64,000 nucleotides of DNA from NCBI GenBank assembly GCA_964419225.1, contig CAYQPF010000009.1:1-64000 (forward strand), read 5' to 3'. Shown in pieces: positions 1 to 7,738 of this stretch; position 1 is the first letter of the stretch, and every line of letters begins with the position of its first letter. Made by a program: the position numbers and the translations under genes. The DNA comes from CAYQPF01 sp964419225. Its GTDB lineage: Bacteria; Cloacimonadota; Cloacimonadia; Cloacimonadales; CAYQPF01. A model generated the notes under the pieces. The model did no database searches, was not told the origin of the DNA, and worked only from the letters and a program-made list of their open reading frames with translations.

Positions 1-296
1 AGTAGGAGAAATAACTCACCCCCGGCCCCTCTCTTGCAAAGCGAGGGGAGTGAAAGAGAAGTGGTCAGGGGGCAGTAGGCAGTAGAGAAGGATTAAGGAT
101 TAAGGATGTAGGATTAAGCAGAATGGGAGCAGATCGGAAGAAAAATGTGGCGGGGGCAGAAGCAGAAAAACTCACCCCCGTCCCCTCTCTTACGAAGCGA
201 GGGGAGTGAAATAGTCCCTCGGGTGAAAGTCCGGGGGACGATCTTTTTTGAGTTGAGAGTTGAAAGTTGAGAGTTGAAAGTTGGGGGGAATGCTGA

Positions 297-381
297 AGAT
301 CTTTAAAAAGATCATAGAGTGTTATTTCATAAATTGGCACTGAGAATTGGGAGAAAGTATTTCCGGAAATGGACAAAATAG
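297..381 (+). repeat. 85-bp direct repeat, copy 1
   Basis: This copy matches 531-615 over 85 bp with two mismatches by eye. It starts AGATCTTTAAAAAG and ends GGACAAAATAG. The right edge runs into the GGAC-type short tandem units, so the 85-bp block and the minisatellite units seem to have been copied together. No coding frame or transposase signature is visible. Confidence 0.85.
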
Positions 382-530
382 TTGTTAATTGTTAGTTATT
401 AGTTGTTAGTGTGGGAGGAGAAGGGGAAGCAGAAAAGGATTGAGGATTGATAGTCGGGGATGGGAAAAATGGACTATATGGACTATAGGGACTCTAGGGA
501 CTATATGGACAAGATGGTAGAATAATTAAG

Positions 531-615
531 AGATCTTTAAAAAGAGCATAGAGTGGTATTTCATAAATTGGCACTGAGAATTGGGAGAAAGTATTTCCGG
601 AAATGGACAAAATAG
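531..615 (+). repeat. 85-bp direct repeat, copy 2
   Basis: Second copy of the block at 297-381, separated from it by about 150 bp of GGACTATAT-like units. It is followed by further GGAC(A/T)ATA units to about 658. Confidence 0.85.
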
Positions 616-869
616 ACTATATGGACAATATGGACGATAGGGACAATAAGGACGATAATTGATATCAGTATTGAGGTGCCTTTAATTAAAGACATTTGTG
701 GAGACAGTCTTGGAAAACATCTGAGAAGTTACAAAAAAATAATTTAAATGAAACTTTTTAAGTTCAAAATAGTTATTTACATAAAGGAACACCGTAGTAT
801 TATAGAATGGTTCCCGTATTTTTATTTTTACCACAAAAAAGCAAATCCAAATAAACAAGAGGAGGAAAA

Positions 870-1502
870 ATGCTTTACTATATTACCCAAAATAAGAAGC
901 AATACCGCAAGCAGAACCACTACTCCTTTGTAAACAAAGACACAGGAGAACAATTTCAGATTAAAGGTTTGAAAGGATGCGAATATCTCTATCAACTGAT
1001 AAGCAATGTTGGAAAAGCAGTTTCCGTACTTGAACTGTTCTTTTATGAAAAGGGAGTGTTTGCAGTAAGAAGAAATGATCAGATTAAAACAGTTTTAGAA
1101 TCAGTGTATCAGGATTATTACTGTAATACCGTAATTTCTCCCATCTTCGATATTAAAACAATCAGGGAAGTAAAAAAAGAATTATGTAAAATAATTGATC
1201 AACAGGCAGAAGCCATAACGAACAATGATTCGAAAAAAGCAGAAGAATTAAAAGAGCGTAAGGATTTCCTGATAGATTACTTGGAGAAAGGTTTTGCCGA
1301 AAACAAGAGGAGCAAGCTTCCAGATCAGGCTTTGCAAAAAGTCCGGAATTGCATTTTTATTGATATCAACAGTGTACTGCACAAAATCGAACTGTATGAT
1401 CCTGTTGTTGCCAGGCATTTGAGATGCAGTATTCAGAAGGGCTGGGTATTTACTTACTATCCGATTGATGAGAACCAAATTGTGATCTACCCTTTGAAGT
1501 AG
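870..1502 (+). CDS. Cytoplasmic protein with conserved alpha-helical C-terminal domain
   Basis: A 210-residue soluble protein with no signal peptide or membrane segment. The ATG follows a strong SD (GAGGAGG) about 5 nt upstream, so this start is secure. Residues ~1-85 are unassigned. Residues ~93-205 fit a helical domain I recall from the C-termini of large bacterial regulators and ATPases: a D-x-(R/K)-x-(Y/V)-(R/K)-x-x-L helix, then an 'A..NND..KAEELKE' coiled segment, a basic linker, a helix starting 'ALQKVRN', and the ending 'ARHL....I..GWVFTYYP'. The family memory is mine and was not checked. Here the domain stands almost alone, without an ATPase or DNA-binding partner. The function is unknown. 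Both flanks are repeats, so it is probably a single-gene unit. Confidence 0.8.
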   Translation: MLYYITQNKKQYRKQNHYSFVNKDTGEQFQIKGLKGCEYLYQLISNVGKAVSVLELFFYEKGVFAVRRNDQIKTVLESVYQDYYCNTVISPIFDIKTIREVKKELCKIIDQQAEAITNNDSKKAEELKERKDFLIDYLEKGFAENKRSKLPDQALQKVRNCIFIDINSVLHKIELYDPVVARHLRCSIQKGWVFTYYPIDENQIVIYPLK

Positions 1503-1902
1503 GTAATCAGGTGCCAGAGGGAGAGAGAAGTCTATAGTCATGAATCGTGAGTCTGGAGTCGTGAGGGAAGGGAAACAACTCTTCCCCGAAGATAAGGTGC
1601 CAGGCGGCAGTGACGGACGCTTAATAGAACACAGATGACGTGGATTTGGCAGATGAACACGGATGGAGACAGGCAGTAGGGATAACTCACCCCCGGCCCC
1701 TCTCTTGCGAAGAGATGGGAGTAATAGAGAAGTGGGCAGTAGGCCAATGCCGTTAAGTTAAGTGAAAAATGAGGTATTTTTTATTTACCCTCATCCTAGC
1801 CTTCTCCCTAGCAGCAGAGAGAAGGGATTGAATGGTTGGCAGATATTACATCGTTTTCAAGGCTGGCCTTAAGTTAATGACATTGGGCACCAGACACCTA
1901 TT
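1503..1902. repeat. Repeat-filled intergenic region
   Basis: No gene is seen. It contains a third copy of the AACTCACCCCC hairpin element (1683-1722), a stretch of the common intergenic type ACAGATGACGTGGATTTGGC (about 1630-1670), and copy 1 of a ~100-bp repeat (1748-1849) whose second copy is at 7538-7640. The genes on either side converge here. No classical terminator with a T-tract is evident. Confidence 0.7.
1748..1849 (+). repeat. ~100-bp dispersed repeat, copy 1
   Basis: It runs from TGCCGTTAAG to GGCAGATATTAC and matches 7538-7640 with scattered substitutions and small indels. The core contains an imperfect inverted repeat (CTTCTCCCT...AGAGAAGG). It is non-coding. Confidence 0.75.
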
Positions 1903-3051
1903 CTAAAAACTAATTCTAATCATCCCGCCTAATTCTGTCCTGGTCTGGCTTTTTTCATCCCAGTAATACGATCCCCCCAGGCTAAGGTCAATTCTTCTGC
2001 TTAGGCTGATATCATCTCGCACAGATAAGGTCTGAGAAAAAAGCTTGGTAGAATTATATGAATCTATCGCTTCTTTGCCAACGGAATAGCCCAAAGTAAA
2101 GATATTCTTCTTCACCTTATAATATTTTATGTTGGCACTGAAAGAATTGGATTTACTCGATTTGGAATCGATAGATCCGGACACTTTGAATCCTGCAGAA
2201 TAATCCGCATTAAAAACGTAATCCGCACCTATATGAAAATTCTGGGAAGACTTTCCGGCATAGGTAGAATAATTATAACCGAATTCGGGAGTTAGAGAAT
2301 ACTTTTTCATAGGAAAATACAAATTCAATTGATATGCTTGTCTGGCTAAAAAATCAGCATAGACCGTATTATGATATTCGGTACTTACTTTCACCTTCTC
2401 CCACTTCTTCCAATTGAACACCAGACCATACTGTTCATCTGTCATTCTGTATCTTCTGTCTCTTTCTCTGGTAAAGCCAAAATTCCAGTCATCATGTGGG
2501 ATAAGCACTATTCTCTCAGCATCAGAATTCCAGTCATCAGTATAATTATTCATAGAATTTTTATATTCAAATTCCACTTGTACTAAGATAGCTTTCTGAC
2601 TCGCCAAAATTGTCTTATTCCCTGCTTTTTCGCTTTTCCTGAGATACTTGCGGTTGCTGATTCTGTCACCCTGAGCCGAAGCGATCAGAGCATAATGATA
2701 ATTAACATCTGCAGAATTACTTTTTTCAAAGGGCTGTAAAACATCTCTGGCAGGCTGGTATTTCTTTGACCAGAGGTAGCAGTTGGAAAGTCCTAAAGCA
2801 GCGTCATAATTATCGGGATTTTGTTTCAGAACATCAGTCAGGATCGTTTCACTTTGCGAATATTTACCTGTCCAGGCATATAAATACCCAAGTCTGATCT
2901 TCCAGTCCAAATCATTAGGATTCAGATCCAACTGTTCCTGAGCAATTTCTATGGCCTCAGTAAATTTTCCGGCTTTGATCAAATCATCATACTCTTCTCC
3001 CCACAAAACAAGGGAGAAGAGCACGAGAGCTAAAAGAAACGCATATTTCAT
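1903..3051 (-). CDS. TPR + YaiO-like outer-membrane beta-barrel protein
   Basis: A 382-residue exported protein. Residues 1-18 are a signal peptide. Residues ~19-145 carry TPR-type repeats, with motifs such as 'WKIRLGYLYAWTGKYSQSE' and 'AALGLSNCYLWSKKYQPAR'. Residues ~155-382 are alternating aromatic/polar strands typical of an outer-membrane barrel and end in IRISF, a C-terminal Phe as expected for a BAM substrate. This TPR-then-barrel layout matches the YaiO family, seen in surface-glycan and export loci. The SD AAGGA precedes the ATG. The gene starts 7 nt after the stop of the upstream CotH gene, so the two are very likely co-transcribed. The barrel may help export or anchor the CotH protein (inference). 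Confidence 0.8.
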   Translation of the reverse strand: MKYAFLLALVLFSLVLWGEEYDDLIKAGKFTEAIEIAQEQLDLNPNDLDWKIRLGYLYAWTGKYSQSETILTDVLKQNPDNYDAALGLSNCYLWSKKYQPARDVLQPFEKSNSADVNYHYALIASAQGDRISNRKYLRKSEKAGNKTILASQKAILVQVEFEYKNSMNNYTDDWNSDAERIVLIPHDDWNFGFTRERDRRYRMTDEQYGLVFNWKKWEKVKVSTEYHNTVYADFLARQAYQLNLYFPMKKYSLTPEFGYNYSTYAGKSSQNFHIGADYVFNADYSAGFKVSGSIDSKSSKSNSFSANIKYYKVKKNIFTLGYSVGKEAIDSYNSTKLFSQTLSVRDDISLSRRIDLSLGGSYYWDEKSQTRTELGGMIRISF

Positions 3052-3058
3052 ATTTTCC

Positions 3059-6000
3059 TTATTGAGCTGTCAGATAAACAGCAGCAACTTTATAGAATTT
3101 TTTTGCAGTTAAGGGATTGATCATCAGGTAGGTATTCACTATAGGATCAGCTGTTTCCAGATTCCAAACAGAAGCATTGGGAATATCTGCTGAATAAACT
3201 CGATAACCAATAGCTCCGGTCATCGCATCCCATTGCAATTTCAACTCTTCTCCGACTCTGATAAACGTCACATTTGCCGGTGAATCAGGTAAATGATTTA
3301 CAGCTGAAGGACTCGGGGTTTGAGTTATAGTCCAGCTTCCAGTCCCATTGGGTATTCTGGATAAAGCATAATCCGAAGGAATTGGAGTTGAAGGAGTCTG
3401 ATCAACTAAAGTTCCACTCCAATTGGTCAGAAGAATTGGTTCTCCTGACTGACTGATCTTGAAGTTTGCATGCAGTTGTCCTGCTGCATCCTGCAAATTC
3501 TTGTCAGATGCCCATACCTTCAAAAATCCGTTTGCTGGAATTGTTACGGCTGGGAAAGCCCAGTTTTTGGGATTGCCGGCATTGTCAGATAAGTAGTAAC
3601 CTAATAAATTCACTGCTGAGGTTGAATTATTATAAAGTTCCACCCAATCCTGCTTGGTATTATTCTCATCTACCCATCCTGTATGAGTATATAAACTGTC
3701 ATTGGAAATGAATTCATTCACAACAAGTCCTGCAGGAGTTGTGGGACTGTCCGTTCTGACGATAATATCATCAAGAGATAATTTCGCTCTTGCCCCGGAT
3801 GTCACAGATACCCAGTAGTACTTCCAGCGTAATTGCACATAAGACTGGTTTTCCACTGCACTTGGCAAGGTAATAGGCCCAAAGGTCTGCGTGTGTCCTG
3901 CCGTAGGATTTGTCACATACTCAACAGGTAGTCCATTGTCAGTCACATCTGTGAAAGCACCAGTAGTACCGATTCTATATTGTAATCTGATGGCATAGAC
4001 TCGGAAATTCGGTAAAACAGTTCCTGCCTTGAAAGACACTTTGATCCCGGTCTGTCCGATAGTCTTTAAACCTAGTACGGCTGCACCGAGATCTCGACCT
4101 GAAGCACCGGGTTGCCAAAAATCAGTTGCACCTGTATTGATGAAACTGAAACCTGCCCCATTAAGCCCTTCCATTCTGCTCCTGGATGTCAAATTGTAAG
4201 CTAAAGTATAAGGATCAATCATATCCTGAGCCAGATTTGGGTCAACTACTCTGCTCTGTTGGAAACGCATATATGCGGGATATGTTCCGGCTGGTGAAGT
4301 TGCCGGCCAATTGAATAAAGTGAAAGGCCCGTTAAAAAGATTATATGCAGGAGGATTCATGGCATCACCTGCAAACTCACTGGCAATATCGAACAAAGCG
4401 GTTATTGTCAAACTGCCTGTTAAAGTAAACTGAATACTGTCTGCAGTTGAAGCATAGCCCTGCCAGCCGATAAATCTGTAACCTGGTTTCGGCACTGCTT
4501 TCAAACTTACAGGCATATTCTTGAAGTATTTACCAGTCCAGGGATAAACAGAAGAGGTTACACCTGGAGTACTACTGTCTATTAACTGATAATTAATTTT
4601 GATACTGCCATGATCTTTGTTGGATACATCCAAGGTTACATTAGAGGCAGTATTCAAAGTAAAGAAAGTTCTTAAATTGCTTATTTGATAACTTGTTCTG
4701 TTAGTAGCAAAGTACTTTAAAAAATCTACATCAGCAACCCAGGTATCATAACTGCCATGATAAGGCCATCTGTTAATATGCTCTTCCATATTAGGTGCTA
4801 ATAACTCTTGTATTTCATTAATTTTGGCAACAACTCTCTCAGATTTAAAGGTTGTATTCAAATTATCCATAAAGCGGATGATGAATTCCTGTTTGAACTC
4901 AGAATTCTCAAGTAACTTTCTGAATAATAAGGTAGCCCAAGGCGGATTCGGCCAAGCAGGGCCATTTGTTGCAGTTGCCTGACTGAGCATATCATAATAA
5001 GGAGTCTCTGTTTCCAGACCGAATCCGGCATCTGTATCATACAAATACCATCTCCATCTGCCGTCTAAGTAGGGATTTGCTCCAGGTACAGGTGTTTTAG
5101 CCCGGAAAACTCTGATATTGGTACCACCCCAATCAGTATTTTCCACCCAAAGCTCAGTTAACATATAGTTAATATAGTTCGTAATATCCATTTTGGTCTT
5201 CATGATTTCATAATTAGCCTGGTCGCTCAGAGAATTATTAGCCGCAAAGTCCATCATATCATTATAATAAGAAATATCTGAGCTAAATCCATAGTCCACA
5301 AAAGCTACACCATCGTGTTTGATGATCACAACATTACTCGTATCTATTCCATAATGCTTGTTCAAAGTATATTCATCCACAGATTCTCTGATATTATGAA
5401 GTCCCCAGTATTCTCCATTTAAAAACATAATCGACGGCCTGAAAGCCTGACAAGGTATTCCCAAATGCTTAACCAATTCGGAGGTTAACCCATCCCGGAA
5501 TAAACTGTGATGCACATCCTGTCCTCCATTTCTTAAAATAATCCTTTGAAAAGAATTCACATCGTAGTTTGGGAAAAAAGAATAGTTGAAAGTACCTGGG
5601 CCGTAATCTGTTCTGGCATAGAATTTTAAGGATTTTTTATCTGCACGGGTCGTTCTATTACCCTGAATTCTTGTTCCTACATCCTGATTCAATTCGGAGA
5701 TACCATTGATCATTAAATCCATGTTAACAGGTCTTTCCCAGGGACGGCCTTCCTGTGCAAAATTAGCGGTATGATAGTCATCACCGTCAAAACCATTACC
5801 TGTAACATAAATTCCAATCTCAGGATCAAAGAAATTATCCCGATTAGTTGAAATACTAAAAACAGGTAGTGTATAACGAGTATTTATATTTGAATCAACA
5901 AAGTAAGTATGTGTCACTGTGGTTCTGGCAAAAGCACCTGTTTTAAAAGCTTTAGCTCTGACAACAGTTCCCTTGAATATTTCGCTTAAAGGAGCCTGCC

Positions 6001-6754
6001 AAAAATCGTGATAACCATGATAAGTTCCTGAAGTTTCCGGCATTGTAGTTCTGATAGTTGACAAATCATTTGGAGTTCCTGCCTTGCTATCTATGAACAA
6101 AGAACCTGATAATACTGTTGAAGTATCTGTTGGTTCAGAACCGTCTAATGTATATCTGATCACAACAGCAGTATCCGGATGAGTAATAGTCAAGTCAAAG
6201 CTTGATGTATAATTCCCGCTGCTGGCAGAGAAAACAGGTTCTGTTAAGAATTCCTGATATCCGTCTGTTGTGTTGGCAGTACCCGGAGTGGGCTGGTTAA
6301 AATAATACCAGTTTGATGTCCCGTCAGGTTTTCTGCCCCAGGAAACATTCAAGCCTAATGCAATGGGATTTACCAGATCAACTTGTACAGATAATGGATT
6401 GGTAAGTACTATTGTCTCTCCACCTGCACTGATCTTGAAATTTGCATGTACTTCGTTATTAGGTAAGAGTGTGTTCAAATCAGAACACCAGACCAGCAGA
6501 TATCCATTCGCTGCGATAGGGACACTTGGAAATGTCCATTTCATAGGCACCAAGGGATCATCTGTTAAATAATAGCCCTGCAGATTAATTTCTTCTGCAG
6601 TTGGATTATAAATCTCTACCCAATCCAAACCTGTCAAACCAGAGGGTGTTACCACCGTGGAATTTGATGACATGATTTCGTTGATATAAAGCGTCTGGGC
6701 ACATAGGCACAGGCTCATCAACATAAACACAAATAAGATAGCCACCTTTTTCAT
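3059..6754 (-). CDS. Secreted CotH-family protein with two lamin-tail domains
   Basis: A 1231-residue exported protein. Residues 1-20 are a signal peptide ending CLCAQ. A first lamin-tail domain (LTD) spans ~21-150 ('INEIMSSN...DWVEIYNP'). A chitobiase/hexosaminidase C-terminal-like domain spans ~170-310 ('IRYTLDGSEPT'). A CotH kinase-like domain spans ~320-690, with 'GTRIQGNRTTRADKKSLK', 'NGEYWGLHNIRE' and 'WYLYDTDAGFG', the last being the metal-binding DxDxxxG. A divergent InlB-type repeat spans ~725-810 ('GYRFIGWQG'). A second LTD spans ~1015-1130. A C-terminal Fn3-like domain ends KKFYKVAAV. CotH proteins are atypical secreted kinases; whether this one is active is unknown. SD AGGAGG and a promoter lie just upstream. 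No T9SS C-terminal domain is present; the last domain resembles those at 17009, 35404, 39445 and 43525. Confidence 0.88.
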   Translation of the reverse strand: MKKVAILFVFMLMSLCLCAQTLYINEIMSSNSTVVTPSGLTGLDWVEIYNPTAEEINLQGYYLTDDPLVPMKWTFPSVPIAANGYLLVWCSDLNTLLPNNEVHANFKISAGGETIVLTNPLSVQVDLVNPIALGLNVSWGRKPDGTSNWYYFNQPTPGTANTTDGYQEFLTEPVFSASSGNYTSSFDLTITHPDTAVVIRYTLDGSEPTDTSTVLSGSLFIDSKAGTPNDLSTIRTTMPETSGTYHGYHDFWQAPLSEIFKGTVVRAKAFKTGAFARTTVTHTYFVDSNINTRYTLPVFSISTNRDNFFDPEIGIYVTGNGFDGDDYHTANFAQEGRPWERPVNMDLMINGISELNQDVGTRIQGNRTTRADKKSLKFYARTDYGPGTFNYSFFPNYDVNSFQRIILRNGGQDVHHSLFRDGLTSELVKHLGIPCQAFRPSIMFLNGEYWGLHNIRESVDEYTLNKHYGIDTSNVVIIKHDGVAFVDYGFSSDISYYNDMMDFAANNSLSDQANYEIMKTKMDITNYINYMLTELWVENTDWGGTNIRVFRAKTPVPGANPYLDGRWRWYLYDTDAGFGLETETPYYDMLSQATATNGPAWPNPPWATLLFRKLLENSEFKQEFIIRFMDNLNTTFKSERVVAKINEIQELLAPNMEEHINRWPYHGSYDTWVADVDFLKYFATNRTSYQISNLRTFFTLNTASNVTLDVSNKDHGSIKINYQLIDSSTPGVTSSVYPWTGKYFKNMPVSLKAVPKPGYRFIGWQGYASTADSIQFTLTGSLTITALFDIASEFAGDAMNPPAYNLFNGPFTLFNWPATSPAGTYPAYMRFQQSRVVDPNLAQDMIDPYTLAYNLTSRSRMEGLNGAGFSFINTGATDFWQPGASGRDLGAAVLGLKTIGQTGIKVSFKAGTVLPNFRVYAIRLQYRIGTTGAFTDVTDNGLPVEYVTNPTAGHTQTFGPITLPSAVENQSYVQLRWKYYWVSVTSGARAKLSLDDIIVRTDSPTTPAGLVVNEFISNDSLYTHTGWVDENNTKQDWVELYNNSTSAVNLLGYYLSDNAGNPKNWAFPAVTIPANGFLKVWASDKNLQDAAGQLHANFKISQSGEPILLTNWSGTLVDQTPSTPIPSDYALSRIPNGTGSWTITQTPSPSAVNHLPDSPANVTFIRVGEELKLQWDAMTGAIGYRVYSADIPNASVWNLETADPIVNTYLMINPLTAKKFYKVAAVYLTAQ

Positions 6755-6776
6755 AATATCCTCCTAATCAGATTAT

Positions 6777-6804
6777 CTTATAATTTTTTGTCACCAATTG
6801 TCAA
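6777..6804 (-). promoter_or_regulatory. Putative sigma70-type promoter for the CotH operon
   Basis: On the minus strand, TTGACA (6804-6799), a 16-bp spacer, then TATAAG (6782-6777). An overlapping alternative -10 is TAAGAT. It lies about 20 nt before the ATG at 6754 and next to the SD AGGAGG. Confidence 0.5.
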
Positions 6805-7192
6805 GTCCAATGTCTGCGACAAGTTAAGAGTTAAGAGATAAGAGATAAAATCGGGCAAAACAAAATCATCATCTTTACTACTGCATGGACAGAACTCTCT
6901 AAAAACTACTTTTTTTGCTGTCCACTAATTACACTGATTTCACCAATTACAAAAAGATAAGACAGATTTTTACATTTATCTAAAAACATATCCATTCTGA
7001 TCAATCCTTCTAAAAGTTTGTGAAAAGCTTTTCTCTTGCTAAATACTAATTAGTTCTCCTCTCCTAATTCGATTAATACGCGTAATTCGTGGTAAAAAAT
7101 CTCGAAAAGGTGCTATCATTTCACTTCAATCATGTTTTCCATTGACATTTCTTTGGAAAAGTTTTTCCTTTAAATAATTATAAGGAGGGTTT
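6805..7192. other. Intergenic region between divergent genes
   Basis: AT-rich, with no gene seen. It contains short direct repeats (AGTTAAGAGTTAAGAGATAAGAGATAAA, about 6825-6848) and 'taatt..taatacgcgtaattcg' type low-complexity sequence near 7060-7090. The right edge carries the strong SD AAGGAGG for the gene at 7193. Confidence 0.5.
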
Positions 7193-7501
7193 ATGTTCTT
7201 CAGCACCGATCCAGAGCAGATGGAAAAAGCAAAAAAGGTTGTCTTTATCTCTATCTTTGTCTTCCTCTTTCTGACTATGACCTTTGCTGTTTTCTTCATC
7301 TCCAAATTCAATAAATCTATCAAATCTCCCCCACCTCAATGGGAATATGTCGTCCGCACCATAAATTTCACTTCAGGTGAATCTCAGGAACTCCAGGATT
7401 CTCTGAATGTTTACGGTAATCAGGGCTGGGCACTCGTCTCAGTAGCTAATGAAAAAGGGCAGAATCTTTACATTTTCCGTAAAGCTATGAGTAGTCAATA
7501 A
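7193..7501 (+). CDS. DUF4177-like small membrane protein
   Basis: A 102-residue protein. A single membrane helix spans ~17-38 (VVFISIFVFLFLTMTFAVFF). After it comes a compact domain with 'WEYVVRTINF', 'LQDSLNVYGNQGWALVSV' and 'LYIFRKA'. The W-E-Y ... L..G..GW.LV(S/A) pattern is that of the DUF4177 family (function unknown). The SD AAGGAGG sits 6 nt before the ATG. The gene stands alone; a repeat copy begins ~35 nt downstream. Confidence 0.75.
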   Translation: MFFSTDPEQMEKAKKVVFISIFVFLFLTMTFAVFFISKFNKSIKSPPPQWEYVVRTINFTSGESQELQDSLNVYGNQGWALVSVANEKGQNLYIFRKAMSSQ

Positions 7502-7537
7502 ACATTGTGTTCTGTATCTTTCCTATCCACTACCAAC

Positions 7538-7640
7538 TGCCGTAAAGCTAAGGGGAAAATGAGGTATTTTTTATTAATTTACCCTCATCCTAACCTTCTC
7601 CCTAAAGAGGGAGAAGGAATTAAATGGTTGGCAGATATTA
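7538..7640 (+). repeat. ~100-bp dispersed repeat, copy 2
   Basis: Copy of 1748-1849, from TGCCGTAAAG to GGCAGATATTAC. The inverted-repeat core reads CTTCTCCCT...AGGGAGAAGG and is better paired here than in copy 1. Apart from this copy the 7502-7738 gap is unremarkable. Confidence 0.75.
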
Positions 7641-7738
7641 CTTGGTTTTTCTCCATCCTGTCTATCCTGAATATCGATGCCAATTATTCATATCTCAGTT
7701 TTTCTTGACACTCTTCCCTTTACAACTGTTTTGGGATA

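Larger units (their letters stand above)
1..869. repeat. Intergenic repeat field, no gene
   Basis: No convincing gene lies here. The stretch is built from dispersed and tandem repeats. A hairpin-bearing element beginning AACTCACCCCC occurs at 13-52 and 169-210. An approximately 10-bp tandem repeat (GTTGAGAGTTGAAA type) runs about 250-285. An 85-bp direct repeat occupies 297-381 and 531-615. Irregular 9-10 bp units of the form GGACTATAT fill about 469-512 and 611-658. The open frames seen here are translations of repeats. The SD for the gene at 870 lies at the right edge (GAGGAGG, about 859-865). Confidence 0.8.

Noticed and set aside
65..376. 103-codon minus-strand frame
   Set aside because: It is a translation of GTTGAGAGTTGAAA tandem repeats and hairpin elements, with no SD.
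470..660. Possible CRISPR-like array of GGACTATAT units
   Set aside because: Units are 8-10 bp, irregular, without spacers of constant length, and no cas gene is present.
748..933. 61-codon plus-strand frame
   Set aside because: It overlaps the start and SD of the well-supported gene at 870 and has no SD.
1538..1747. 69-codon minus-strand frame
   Set aside because: It lies wholly in repeats.
7126..7323. 65-codon minus-strand frame
   Set aside because: It is antisense to the DUF4177-like gene and its SD.
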